Assembly (NCBI GenBank): GCA_900768795.1
Contig: CAAGEH010000007.1
Coordinates: 1 to 33,226, forward strand
Reading direction: 5' to 3'
DNA length: 33,226 bases
Source: an uncultured Collinsella sp.
Lineage (GTDB): Bacteria; Actinomycetota; Coriobacteriia; Coriobacteriales; Coriobacteriaceae
The position numbers were made by a program, and so were the translations under genes. Positions 16,817 to 25,658 of the stretch are shown one piece after another. The notes beneath the pieces are model-generated. The model searched no databases. It worked only from the letters and a program-made list of their open reading frames with translations, and was not told the DNA's origin. Position 1 is the first letter of the stretch; the number at the start of each line of letters is the position of its first letter.

Positions 16817-17065
16817 ATGGCACGTTACGATTACAAATGCACGGTTTGCGGCGAGGTTTTTGAAGTGGAGCACGGCATGACCGAGCACCCCGAGATTGCC
16901 TGTCCTAAATGCGGAAAACCCGCGGAAAAGGTATTCTCAGCGAGTGGAATCAAATTCGAGGGCAACGGTTTCTACAACACGGACATGCGGTCGGGAAGCT
17001 CAAGCACAGAGGCAACAAGCGCTCCTGAACACACGTGCTGCGCTGACTGCCCGCACAAGGCTTAA
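16817..17065 (+). CDS. FmdB-family small zinc-ribbon protein
   Basis: An 82-residue protein opening MARYDYKCTVCGEVFEVEH, the standard FmdB-type start. Two CxxC knuckles at C8/C11 and C29/C32 form a predicted zinc ribbon; the core ends with the GIKFEGNGFYNTD segment usual for the family. The Gly/Ser-rich C-terminus carries an extra cysteine group (HTCCADC, near the end). FmdB proteins are named for a putative formamidase regulator but their real role is mostly unknown. The ATG at 16817 is preferred, with TTAGG upstream, over a start at 16772 that adds residues outside the family. Its stop is only 12 bp from that of the convergent rRNA methyltransferase gene. Confidence 0.88.
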   Translation: MARYDYKCTVCGEVFEVEHGMTEHPEIACPKCGKPAEKVFSASGIKFEGNGFYNTDMRSGSSSTEATSAPEHTCCADCPHKA

Positions 17066-17077
17066 GCCTGATCCACG

Positions 17078-18460
17078 CTATCGCGCGCGCACGAGTCGTG
17101 CGCAGAAATGACCATCGCCGTCGCCACGCTCGTGCGGCACGCTCAAAATGCAACCGCATCCGAGCTCGAACCGAAGCGCGCACGCTCGAGCCGAAGCGTA
17201 GTCGTACTGATTGAAAATCCAAGCACCCGATACGGGAGCAAGCTCGAAGTCAGAACCGGCTTTTGACGCAAGAAACGCGTTAACGACATCCAAGTCTTCG
17301 ACCATTAGCACGGAACATGTAGCGTAGATGAGTTCTCCGCCCGGCCCCACATGCATAGAAGCTTCGGTGAGCATCGAGAGTTGCAGAGCCGGAAGCGCAA
17401 CGTCGACATCTTGCGGCGACAGCCTCCAGGGAATTTCGGGATGACGGCGCATGGTACCGGTACCGGAACAGGGTGCATCGACAAAGACGGTGTCAAAAGT
17501 CTGATGAGGATCGATATCGGCGCTCTTAAAAGTTCCCTCGAGATTCGTACCGTCTCCGACGACAACGCGCACGTCGTTGAAGTCTGCCGAGCTCAAGCGA
17601 GCGCGGTTGAGCTCGCACTTGTGCTCGCATAACTCGATGGCGACATGTGAGCGGAGCACACCGACATGGCGTGCGTGAGAGGCAACCATAAAGGTTTTCG
17701 TGCCTCTTCCCGACCCAATCTCCAGATATGATCCCGGGCGCACGGAAGAGCAAGCGATAAGCTGAGCCATACGATCGGAGACGACATAGTCTCCCCCGCT
17801 CTCGGCAAACCTACGCAAATCGAAAGCGTTGACTGGACCCCAGCACCCGCAAAACTCCTGCGCAAGAGAGCCGGTAACGGCATCATCGAAGGAATGGACC
17901 CATACAGGTGCAGGCTCTAACGCGGAGGCAAGCGGTAGCTGGTCCCCCACGCTCGTAAGCGAATCGTGGACTCGTGCAAAGAGCCAAACAGGCATACCGG
18001 ACCGACGAGCATCCGAGACCATCTTTTTGGTACACGAAGAGCCGAAATCGCAGAAATCACCCGACAGGTATTCACATCCATGCTCTGCGACGCGATGGAG
18101 AACGGCGTTGGCAAGACCGGTTGCGCCGCGTGCGACCGAGCGAACGGCCTCGACGCCTTGGCTGACGGCAATATGGGCATCTGTTCCCAGATATACCAGT
18201 TCAAAAGCGGCAATACGTAAAGCCGTGCGACAGCGAAACGTCATCTTCTTAGGTCGAGCGATAAAGCAATCAAGAAGCTCGTCGAGACAACCGCTGGTCG
18301 CGGTGACTCCAAGAGCGAGACGCATGGCAAAAGCGTGATCCCGCTCGTCAGCGGCGGCAAACGAGGGTTCGCTTAAGATATCGCGCACATAGGAGCCGGT
18401 TTGATTCGCTTCGACAAGGGCTTTGAGCGCCAGCTTGCGTGCGGGAGCGAGTCCACTCAT
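17078..18460 (-). CDS. rsmB: RsmB-family 16S rRNA (cytosine-C5)-methyltransferase
   Basis: A 460-residue enzyme expected to methylate C5 of a cytosine in 16S rRNA using SAM. Residues 1 to about 135 resemble the NusB-like RNA-binding domain seen at the RsmB N-terminus (LALKALVEANQTGSYV...DERDHAFAMRLALGV). The catalytic domain has VDAPCSGTGTMRRHPEI (C331, product-release cysteine) and YATCSV (C382, the nucleophile). Motif I reads EIGSGRGTKT (247-256) where most RsmB proteins have D-x-C-A-A-P-G-G-K-T, so the SAM-binding loop is divergent. The ATG at 18460 overlaps the fmt stop in an ATGA junction, indicating translational coupling; a start 5 codons earlier is less likely. The symbol is by family; exact target specificity is not shown. 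Confidence 0.87.
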   Translation of the reverse strand: MSGLAPARKLALKALVEANQTGSYVRDILSEPSFAAADERDHAFAMRLALGVTATSGCLDELLDCFIARPKKMTFRCRTALRIAAFELVYLGTDAHIAVSQGVEAVRSVARGATGLANAVLHRVAEHGCEYLSGDFCDFGSSCTKKMVSDARRSGMPVWLFARVHDSLTSVGDQLPLASALEPAPVWVHSFDDAVTGSLAQEFCGCWGPVNAFDLRRFAESGGDYVVSDRMAQLIACSSVRPGSYLEIGSGRGTKTFMVASHARHVGVLRSHVAIELCEHKCELNRARLSSADFNDVRVVVGDGTNLEGTFKSADIDPHQTFDTVFVDAPCSGTGTMRRHPEIPWRLSPQDVDVALPALQLSMLTEASMHVGPGGELIYATCSVLMVEDLDVVNAFLASKAGSDFELAPVSGAWIFNQYDYASARACALRFELGCGCILSVPHERGDGDGHFCARLVRAR

Positions 18461-19374
18461 GAGAGCGCAGCCCATGCAGCCGAACGCTCATGGATGCCCG
18501 CCGCCCATGCGGATGCGGCCATCGCGCGCTTGCCGTCGGGTTTAACCGAAAGCACCTCGAACGCGCCGTCGGAAGTGCCAAAATAAACGCGCTTGTCCAA
18601 GACGGCGACACATCCCGGCTGAAGCGATTCTTGAGAAAGACGGGCGTTCAAAACACGCATACCCTTGTCTGCAGCCAGGCAGCGAGCAGGTGCGGCATCG
18701 CTCGATGCGAGTACGCGTCGCACGTTTGCGAGCGCGGAAGCGTGAGGTTCGAGGCGGAGCTCCGCCTTCTGTATTTTGGCGGCATGCGTAACATTCGACT
18801 CGTCCTGCTCGGTCCATACGGCAGATCCGTCGGCAAGGGTGGGAAGGGTATCGACCAGAAGATCAGCTCCGAGTTCGGCAAGCTCCGAGGTAAGCTCTGT
18901 AGCGGTCTTTCCGGAAACAGAGGTTGATGCCTGGGCGCAGTAGGCTCCCGTATCGACGCCATGACCGATACGCATGATAGAAACCCCCGCGAACTCATCG
19001 CCGGCAAGAATAGCACGTTGAATCGGTGCGGCCCCGCGCCAACGTGGAAGCAGCGACGCATGGACGTTAACGATGCCGAGTGGAGCGGCGTTAAGAAGGT
19101 CGTCGGGGATGATGCACCCGTAGGCAGCGACACAGTAGATGTCCGCATGGGTCTCGAGCATGCGCTCGCGTACATCATCGGTAATGCGCGACGCCTCGAC
19201 AACGGGAATGCCGAGCTCGAGAGCGGAAGCCTTGACAGGAGACGGAACAAGCTTCTTGCCCCTGCCGCGCACGGCATCGGGCATGGTAAGCACAAGCGCA
19301 ACATCATGCGTCTGCGCTAGTTTTTTCAACGAGGGAACGGCGAACTCCGGCGTTCCCATAAATATGATCCTCAA
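18457..19374 (-). CDS. fmt: Methionyl-tRNA formyltransferase
   Basis: A 305-residue enzyme that formylates initiator Met-tRNA with 10-formyl-tetrahydrofolate. The N-terminal catalytic domain opens MRIIFMGTPEFAVPSL and carries the catalytic N103, H105 (NVHASLLPRWRGAAPIQRAI) and D141 (GVDTGAY), matching N106/H108/D144 of the E. coli enzyme. The C-terminal OB-like domain follows from about residue 205 and ends in SVKPDGKRAM. The length is normal for Fmt (about 310). It lies 51 bp after def on the same strand, the common def-fmt-rsmB order, and overlaps the next gene by 4 bases. The product of Fmt is the substrate later handled by the def product next door. Confidence 0.95.
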   Translation of the reverse strand: MRIIFMGTPEFAVPSLKKLAQTHDVALVLTMPDAVRGRGKKLVPSPVKASALELGIPVVEASRITDDVRERMLETHADIYCVAAYGCIIPDDLLNAAPLGIVNVHASLLPRWRGAAPIQRAILAGDEFAGVSIMRIGHGVDTGAYCAQASTSVSGKTATELTSELAELGADLLVDTLPTLADGSAVWTEQDESNVTHAAKIQKAELRLEPHASALANVRRVLASSDAAPARCLAADKGMRVLNARLSQESLQPGCVAVLDKRVYFGTSDGAFEVLSVKPDGKRAMAASAWAAGIHERSAAWAALS

Positions 19375-19425
19375 CGTGCATCTCCAAAATTTACAAGATC
19401 CGGCAGCGCATGAAAGAACAGGCGA

Positions 19426-19962
19426 TTACTCGGTCTCACCCGGTTTGGCTCCGTTAGCCAACGCATCCTGATAATCCCTCATCGCCTTGATACGCTGCAT
19501 GGGAGACAGACGCTCAAACATCGTCTTACCATGCAGATGGTCGATTTCATGCTGCAGACAGACGCAGAACAGATCACCCTCGGCCTCATAGCGCATCAAA
19601 TTGCCATCGAGGTCGTATGCTTGGACAACAACATGGTCGGGACGTGAAATCTCGCAGCTGATACCGGGAATGGAGAGACAGCCCTCGCTAAACGGACGCG
19701 TCGTATCGGACTGCTCGACAATCACGGGATTGATAAGGACATAGGGGTCGTAATCCTCTTCAGACGTGTAGTCGCAGTCGATGACAACGAGCTGAATGAG
19801 CTCACCGATCTGAGGTGCGGCAAGTCCGCATCCGCCGTTTTTAAACATGAGGTCCTTCATGCGCGCAGCGGTCTGCTCGATCTCGGGAGTGATCTCGTCT
19901 ATTACAGCGCACTCCTCGCGAAGCCGAGGATCGGGAGATAGGACAATGCCGTTGACTTCCAT
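19426..19962 (-). CDS. def: Peptide deformylase
   Basis: A 178-residue metalloenzyme that removes the formyl group from the N-terminal methionine of new proteins. All three motifs are present: GCGLAAPQIG (44-53), EGCLSIPG (93-100, metal ligand C95) and QHEIDHL (137-143, ligands H138 and H142, catalytic E139). The start at 19962 has AGGAA (complement of 19967-19971) just upstream; an in-frame start at 20001 would overlap the priA end and adds residues not seen in the family. Def lies 19 bp after priA and before fmt, in a housekeeping operon-like run. Confidence 0.95.
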   Translation of the reverse strand: MEVNGIVLSPDPRLREECAVIDEITPEIEQTAARMKDLMFKNGGCGLAAPQIGELIQLVVIDCDYTSEEDYDPYVLINPVIVEQSDTTRPFSEGCLSIPGISCEISRPDHVVVQAYDLDGNLMRYEAEGDLFCVCLQHEIDHLHGKTMFERLSPMQRIKAMRDYQDALANGAKPGETE

Positions 19963-19981
19963 GGGGTTCCTTTCTGTATAC

Positions 19982-22456
19982 CTACATAAGGTCGTAAGCA
20001 TCGATATCGACGCTTACATAGACTCCGCGCCTGGGCGCAATAAGGGAAATGGTTTCAAAAACAGCTTCCGAGATATCGTACCCCAACGGGCTTTTTATGA
20101 GCAGATGATACCGAAAGCGGTCTTTCGCGCGCTCGATTGTACAGGTCGTCGGACCCAGCACGACCGGAGCCACCGTGGGATCCGGGGCGAGCGTAGGCGG
20201 AACCGAACGATATAATGACGCAGATTTAGCATCTCGAGCGAGGCGCTCACGAAGGGTACGCGCAAGCGTCTCGATATGCTGACGCGCCGCGACCTCGTTG
20301 GAGCTCCAAACCAAAATGTTAGTAAGCCGAATGAAGGGCGGATAGAAGGCATCTGCGCGCTGTGCCAGATCATGGTCGATGAAGATGGATCGGTCATGAC
20401 ATGAAACGGCCCGGATAACCGGGTCATCGGGCAGATACGTCTGAATAACTACCTGACCAGGTGTCTCGCCGCGTCCAGCACGCCCGGCAACCTGTTCAAG
20501 CAAGTCGAAAGCGCGCTCGGGAGCGCGAAAATCGGGCATCTTGAGCGCATAATCGGCGTTGATGACACCGACGAGCGTGACCTCGGGGAAATCAAGACCC
20601 TTTGCGATCATCTGCGTTCCGAGCAGAACGGCGCAGTCCGCGGCGTCAAACTCCTCGAGAAGCTTTTTGTGCGCGTCCTTTCCACGCGTAGAATCGGCAT
20701 CCATACGGATAATCGCAACATCATCTGGTAAAAGCGATCGAAGCGCATCCTCCACCTGTTGCGTGCCGACGCCCATCTTGGCCAGATATCTGCTCCCGCA
20801 TCTGGGACATACGCTTCCGGGAGCCGGATAGGGATTGATTCGATACGAAGCCCCGCAGGTATGGCATTCAAGGGTGTGAGTACGCTCGTGATAGGTAAGC
20901 GATGTTGAGCAATGCTCGCATGTGGGAACGCACCCGCATTCGCGACACATAAGAAACGGTGCAAAACCGCGACGGTTATGGAGGAGCACCGCCTTTTCCC
21001 TGCGCTCCACGACGCGCTTGAGACCATCGAGCAGGGGTTTGGAAAACATCGAGCGACTGCCGGATTTGAATTCACGGCAAAGATCGGCAACGACCACATC
21101 GGGCAGATGGGCCCCACCCGGACGCTCGCGCATCTGCACGCGCGTCCACTTCGCGCGATCGAACGAACCGAGCCGGCAGCGAAACAGCGCCTCGGAAGAA
21201 GGCGTGGCCGAGCCCAAGACGAGCGGGCAGCCATGCATCTGCGCCATCTTCGCGGCGACCTCGCGAGCATGATAGCGAGGGCTCGAACCTTGCTTATAAC
21301 TCTGCTCGTGCTCCTCATCGATAATGATGATACCGAGGTTATGAACGGGACAGAATAGAGCAGAACGTGCGCCCACGACGACGCGCGCGTCGCCCGAGTG
21401 GACGAGGTCCCACTGATCTAGCCGCTCGCCAGCGGAAAGCCTGCTGTGGAATACTGCCACAGTCTGCCCGAAACGCGAGCGAAACCGTCCTACGGTCTGC
21501 GCCGTGAGGGAAATCTCAGGCACCAGCACGATCGCCGATTGGCCCTCGGCGAGCACGCGCTCGATTGTGGAAAGATACACCTCGGTCTTGCCCGAGCCCG
21601 TAACGCCATCGACCAAGACGACGTCGCCACGATGGCGCTTGTAAGCACGGTCGATTTCGGAAAGCGCGGCTATCTGCTCAGCGGTAAGCGCAGCCGGGGC
21701 GGCACCGGAAGCGGATGACAGCGTCGTCTCCCCCTCCGATCCGCGGATGCGACGGCGCTCGACAACGTTTACGACGCCCTTTTTCTTGAGGGAAGCGATT
21801 GTCGGATCCATATCCGTATAGAGCAGATTGAGCTCGCGCGTGGTGACGGGTCCGCAGCTCAAAGCCTCGAGCAGCAGCTTCTGTTTGGAAGCGTTCCTCC
21901 TCGGTACAAAATCGCAACCGGACGGCGTAAGGGAAACGACGCGTTCCGTCACCGCGGAAACGGATGCCCGTTCAATTTTATATTGTCCGTCTTTCGTCTT
22001 GACAACTTTAGGGGAGCCACCGGGCGGCAGTAACAGCCGAATGCATTCAGAAAGGGTCGCAACGTATTCTCGACTCATCCAAAACGCCAACCGCGCAGCC
22101 GCCGAGTCAAAAGCCGAGGGAGCGAGAACGGACTCGATGGGTTTGATTCGTTTCAGGGACATGTCGGCACACCCGGGCAGGGTGTCCAGCGAATCGGAAA
22201 GCGCGACAACGTACCCGCAAGCCTTACGATGCCCGAAATCGACTAAAACCCCGCAGCCGATCTGAACTTCCCCCTCAAGGCCATGAGGAACACCGTACGC
22301 GAAGGGCTCCGTAAGCGAGAGCGCGGGGATGTCCAAGATTACGAGCGCACAAGCCGCAAAGGCATCAGCAAAAGAAGGGGTACCCAAAGCCTTGGGAGCC
22401 CCTTCCTCGATCGGATGTTCATCTATATCAAAAAGCGAAGGTTGATCGCGCTTCAT
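19982..22456 (-). CDS. priA: Primosomal protein N' (replication restart helicase)
   Basis: An 824-residue PriA, a superfamily 2 DNA helicase that recognises stalled forks and loads the replicative helicase. The N-terminal DNA-binding domain (FAYGVPHGLEGEVQIGCGVLVDFG) is followed by helicase motifs: Walker A GVTGSGKT (284-291), DEEH (380-383) and GSATPS (415-420). Eight zinc cysteines lie at 504, 507, 513, 516, 531, 534, 550 and 553. Motifs V/VI follow as LGTQMIAKGLDFP and QVAGRAGRG. The length is near the upper end for PriA (about 730-830). The start ATG at 22456 is only 7 bp after the metK stop, implying cotranscription from the metK promoter. Confidence 0.94.
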   Translation of the reverse strand: MKRDQPSLFDIDEHPIEEGAPKALGTPSFADAFAACALVILDIPALSLTEPFAYGVPHGLEGEVQIGCGVLVDFGHRKACGYVVALSDSLDTLPGCADMSLKRIKPIESVLAPSAFDSAAARLAFWMSREYVATLSECIRLLLPPGGSPKVVKTKDGQYKIERASVSAVTERVVSLTPSGCDFVPRRNASKQKLLLEALSCGPVTTRELNLLYTDMDPTIASLKKKGVVNVVERRRIRGSEGETTLSSASGAAPAALTAEQIAALSEIDRAYKRHRGDVVLVDGVTGSGKTEVYLSTIERVLAEGQSAIVLVPEISLTAQTVGRFRSRFGQTVAVFHSRLSAGERLDQWDLVHSGDARVVVGARSALFCPVHNLGIIIIDEEHEQSYKQGSSPRYHAREVAAKMAQMHGCPLVLGSATPSSEALFRCRLGSFDRAKWTRVQMRERPGGAHLPDVVVADLCREFKSGSRSMFSKPLLDGLKRVVERREKAVLLHNRRGFAPFLMCRECGCVPTCEHCSTSLTYHERTHTLECHTCGASYRINPYPAPGSVCPRCGSRYLAKMGVGTQQVEDALRSLLPDDVAIIRMDADSTRGKDAHKKLLEEFDAADCAVLLGTQMIAKGLDFPEVTLVGVINADYALKMPDFRAPERAFDLLEQVAGRAGRGETPGQVVIQTYLPDDPVIRAVSCHDRSIFIDHDLAQRADAFYPPFIRLTNILVWSSNEVAARQHIETLARTLRERLARDAKSASLYRSVPPTLAPDPTVAPVVLGPTTCTIERAKDRFRYHLLIKSPLGYDISEAVFETISLIAPRRGVYVSVDIDAYDLM

Positions 22457-22463
22457 AAACTAC

Positions 22464-23741
22464 CTAAAGACCGCATGCGGAGCGCAACTCATCGACTCGA
22501 TCGGTCTTTTCCCAGGTAAAGTCCGGGTCCTCCCTACCGAAATGACCATATGCAGCGGTTTTTTCAAATATGGGACGACGCAGATCGAGATCGCGGATAA
22601 TCGCACCGGGACGGAGATCGAACGTGGATGTCACCGCAGATTCGATAGTTTCGACGGGCACGGTCTCGGTGCCGAACGTCTCGACCATGATGGAGAGCGG
22701 ACGCGAAACGCCGATCGCATAGGCGAGCTCGACTTCGCATCGCTCGGCAAGACCGGCAGCCACGACGTTTTTCGCCACCCAACGAGCCGCATAGGCGGCA
22801 GAGCGGTCCACCTTCGTGCAGTCCTTACCGCTGAAGGCACCGCCACCATGACGGCCGAATCCACCATATGTGTCGACGATAATCTTACGACCCGTGAGAC
22901 CGGTATCGCCCTTGGGACCGCCCGTCACGAAACGCCCCGTCGGATTGACGTAAATATCGGCATTATTCCACGGCATGTGCTCAGCCGCCATGACCGGGGA
23001 GATGACACGCTCGATCATGTCCTTGCGGATAATGTCCATGTCCTCGATTTCATCGGCGTGCTGCGTCGAGATGACGATCGTCGTGACCTCCACGGGCCTG
23101 CCGTCCTCGTAGCGAACGGTGACCTGGGTTTTCCCGTCAGGGCGCAGGTAATCGAGCGTTCCGTCATGACGAACCGCAGCCAGACGCTCCGCAAGACGGC
23201 TCGCAAGGTAATGAGGCATGGGCATCAGGGTTGAAGTCTCATTTGTGGCATAACCGAACATCATGCCTTGGTCACCGGCGCCGACCGCGTCGATCGGGTC
23301 GGAGGTTTGGCCGGCCTGGGTCTCGAACGATTCATCGACTCCCTGCGCGATATCGGGGCTCTGTTCGTGAATCAAATTCATAACGCCGCAGTTATCGCAG
23401 TCAAAACCGTATTTTCCGCGGTCATAACCGATACGACGGATGACACCACGGGCGATTTCCTGAACATCGACATACGCCTGGGTTCGAATCTCGCCGGCAA
23501 CGATGACCGTACCGGTGGTAACGAGCGTCTCACACGCGCAACGGACGTTGTCCACGTTTGCAGGTACACCGTTAGGAGCGATGTAGCCCTGCTTCTGAAG
23601 CTCAGATTCTTTTTTAAGAATTGCGTCGAGAACCGCATCGGAAATCTGATCGGCGATCTTGTCGGGGTGCCCCTCCGTCACGGACTCGGACGTAAAGACA
23701 AAATTACCGTTGCCGAAGCTGGAACGATTCATATTTGGCAT
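22464..23741 (-). CDS. metK: S-adenosylmethionine synthetase
   Basis: A 425-residue methionine adenosyltransferase that makes SAM from methionine and ATP. Conserved segments are VTEGHPDKIADQISDA (21-36, H25 in the active site), GAGDQGMMFGYA (154-165), and GGGAFSGKDCTKVDRSAAY (299-317, phosphate-binding loop). It is about 30-40 residues longer than the E. coli enzyme, in inserts such as residues 46-60 and the N-terminus. AAAGGG lies about 8 nt before the ATG at 23741. It is the first gene of the run metK-priA-def-fmt-rsmB; SAM from MetK is the methyl donor for RsmB at the other end. Confidence 0.95.
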   Translation of the reverse strand: MPNMNRSSFGNGNFVFTSESVTEGHPDKIADQISDAVLDAILKKESELQKQGYIAPNGVPANVDNVRCACETLVTTGTVIVAGEIRTQAYVDVQEIARGVIRRIGYDRGKYGFDCDNCGVMNLIHEQSPDIAQGVDESFETQAGQTSDPIDAVGAGDQGMMFGYATNETSTLMPMPHYLASRLAERLAAVRHDGTLDYLRPDGKTQVTVRYEDGRPVEVTTIVISTQHADEIEDMDIIRKDMIERVISPVMAAEHMPWNNADIYVNPTGRFVTGGPKGDTGLTGRKIIVDTYGGFGRHGGGAFSGKDCTKVDRSAAYAARWVAKNVVAAGLAERCEVELAYAIGVSRPLSIMVETFGTETVPVETIESAVTSTFDLRPGAIIRDLDLRRPIFEKTAAYGHFGREDPDFTWEKTDRVDELRSACGL

Positions 23742-24084
23742 CTCATGCCCTTTCTACTCAACGCTCACGACCGTTACCATTCCGTGAGCACATCGAGTGA
23801 CAATACTACCCCGATTACCGAAGATTCATGCGCATTTCGCAAGCTCAGCGCAAAGTTGGACAAATCGAATCGAACTGGGGAATCGCAGCCCCGCCCGAAC
23901 CGGATCCCGCGATGTTCGCCATACACGCACCAAAGCACCCGGCAAATGCGCAAAACGTATAAACGCCCCATGGGAAAATGTTAAATGACCAGCGTCTGCA
24001 TTTGATTCGTATGTAAAAGACAAAAGCAGTCGTATAATCAAGCGGTCAAATCGATATGCAATGAAGATTATTCGAGGAGAAACC
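23742..24084. promoter_or_regulatory. Divergent metK/gltX intergenic region
   Basis: About 340 bases without a convincing gene. For gltX, a consensus TATAAT lies at 24033-24038 with no clear -35. For metK, TTAACA (complement of 23979-23984) and TATACG (complement of 23956-23961) are 17 bp apart, which would give a leader of roughly 200 nt. That leader holds a GGGG/CCCC hairpin (23877-23892) and an inverted repeat GCTCACG/CGTGAGC (23763-23789) near metK. No known SAM riboswitch core was recognised. Confidence 0.45.
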
Positions 24085-25566
24085 ATGACCTCACCCGTAC
24101 GCGTGCGCTTCGCGCCCTCGCCGACCGGAAAGCTCCACATCGGAGGAGCTCGAACCGCTATCTATAACTGGGCGTTCGCGCGTGCCAATGGCGGCACGTT
24201 CATCCTTCGCATCGACGACACCGATCCGACCCGCTCCACGGAGGAAAACACGCAGGTGATTCTTCGCGCCATGCGTTGGCTGGGACTCGATTGGGACGAA
24301 GGCCCCGAGGTCGGCGGTGATTTCGGTCCCTATAAGCAGACCGACCGTCTCGATATGTATCGAGCCGCCGCGCAAAAGCTCTGGGACGAAGGCAAGGCCT
24401 ACCCGTGCTTCTGCACACCCGAGAAGCTTGCCGCAGACCGCAAGGCAGCGCAGGAGCGCAAGGACCCCTTCCAGGGATATCAGCGCACGTGCCGCAACAT
24501 CGGCCCCGAAGAAGCTCGCCGCCGTATCGAAGCCGGCGAGCAATTCGTGCTGCGCATCAAGGTTCCCGAGGACCGCGGCGACGTCGTTATTCACGACGCA
24601 GTCCACGGAGACGTCACCTTCAATGCCCGCGAGCTCGATGATTTCGTGATTTTCCGTTCCGACGGAACGCCGACGTACAACTTTGCGACCGTCGTTGACG
24701 ACGCGGCGATGGGCATCACGCACATCATTCGCGGTGACGATCACCTGTCGAACACGCCCCGTCAGGTCATGGTGTACGAGGCACTCGGCGCGCCCGTACC
24801 CGAATTCGCGCACATCTCCATGATTCTCGGCGCCGACGGCAAGAAACTCTCAAAGCGTCACGGAGCCACATCGGTCGAAGAGTATCGAGACCAGGGGTAT
24901 CTCTCGGATGCATTCGTCAACTACCTTGCTCTGCTCGGCTGGTCGCTCGACGGTGAGACCACAATCGTCCCCCGTGATGTGCTTGCAAGCAAGTTCTCCC
25001 TTGACCATGTTTCGAAGAACCCGGCGACATTCGACCCGAAAAAGCTCGACTGGATTCAGGCGGAGTACATAAAAGCCATGACCGATGCGGAATTCGCCGA
25101 CAACATCATGGTTCCCGAGCTTCACGAGGCGGGGCTGATCGTTGGCAACGAAGAATATGACGAGGCCTGGATAGATGAGCTCGCAGCGATCGTGAAGCCG
25201 CGCACGAAATTCCCTGCCGATGTCGTCACCGTCTCCTCCCCCATCTTCAAAAAGGCCGACACGCTCGAATATGACGAGAAGTCGGTTAACAAAGGCCTCG
25301 CTAAAGAAGGCATGGGCAAGGTGCTCGACTCCGCACGTGAGGTGCTTGAAAAGCTATCGGATGGCGACTGGACAGCAGATAGGATCGATGCCGTCCTCGA
25401 GCCTCTGCCCGAAGCGCTCGACCTCAAAAAGCGTATCGTTTTCCAGGCGATCCGTGTTGCGGAGTGCGGAAACATGGTCAGTCCGCCGCTCGGAGAGACC
25501 ATGGCCCTCATCGGACGCGACGACTGCCTCGCCAGAATCGATCGCGCACGTTCGATGGCGCAATAA
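24085..25566 (+). CDS. gltX: Glutamyl-tRNA synthetase
   Basis: A 493-residue class I aminoacyl-tRNA synthetase that charges tRNA-Glu with glutamate. The HIGH-type motif is PSPTGKLHIGGARTA (11-25), the KMSKS-type motif is KLSKR (254-258) and the catalytic fold contains LRIDDTDPTRSTEEN (41-55, family hallmark). The C-terminal anticodon-binding helices follow from about 320. The start at 24085 has GAGGAG 6 nt upstream; the frame can be extended 8 codons to 24061 without support. Whether it also charges tRNA-Gln (non-discriminating type) cannot be told, as no gatCAB or glnS is in view. A terminator follows. Confidence 0.95.
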   Translation: MTSPVRVRFAPSPTGKLHIGGARTAIYNWAFARANGGTFILRIDDTDPTRSTEENTQVILRAMRWLGLDWDEGPEVGGDFGPYKQTDRLDMYRAAAQKLWDEGKAYPCFCTPEKLAADRKAAQERKDPFQGYQRTCRNIGPEEARRRIEAGEQFVLRIKVPEDRGDVVIHDAVHGDVTFNARELDDFVIFRSDGTPTYNFATVVDDAAMGITHIIRGDDHLSNTPRQVMVYEALGAPVPEFAHISMILGADGKKLSKRHGATSVEEYRDQGYLSDAFVNYLALLGWSLDGETTIVPRDVLASKFSLDHVSKNPATFDPKKLDWIQAEYIKAMTDAEFADNIMVPELHEAGLIVGNEEYDEAWIDELAAIVKPRTKFPADVVTVSSPIFKKADTLEYDEKSVNKGLAKEGMGKVLDSAREVLEKLSDGDWTADRIDAVLEPLPEALDLKKRIVFQAIRVAECGNMVSPPLGETMALIGRDDCLARIDRARSMAQ

Positions 25567-25577
25567 CCCACCTTTTC

Positions 25578-25603
25578 GGCGCTCCTTCACGGGGCGCCTT
25601 TTT
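25578..25603 (+). terminator. Intrinsic terminator after gltX
   Basis: GGCGCTCC (25578-25585) pairs with GGGGCGCC (25591-25598), including one G-U pair, around a 5-nt loop, followed directly by TTTTT. It separates gltX from the serine dehydratase gene. Confidence 0.88.
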
Positions 25604-25658
25604 GTACTCACTCGACACGTCTCCAAAAAGAAGTCCCAAGTCGGAAACGAGGTTCTCT

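Noticed and set aside
23742..24084. A SAM riboswitch before metK
   Set aside because: None of the conserved SAM-I type core sequences was recognised; only simple inverted repeats are visible.
25464..25658. A longer N-terminus for the serine dehydratase overlapping gltX
   Set aside because: It would start inside gltX and run through the gltX terminator, and the family-like sequence begins only at the ATG at 25659.
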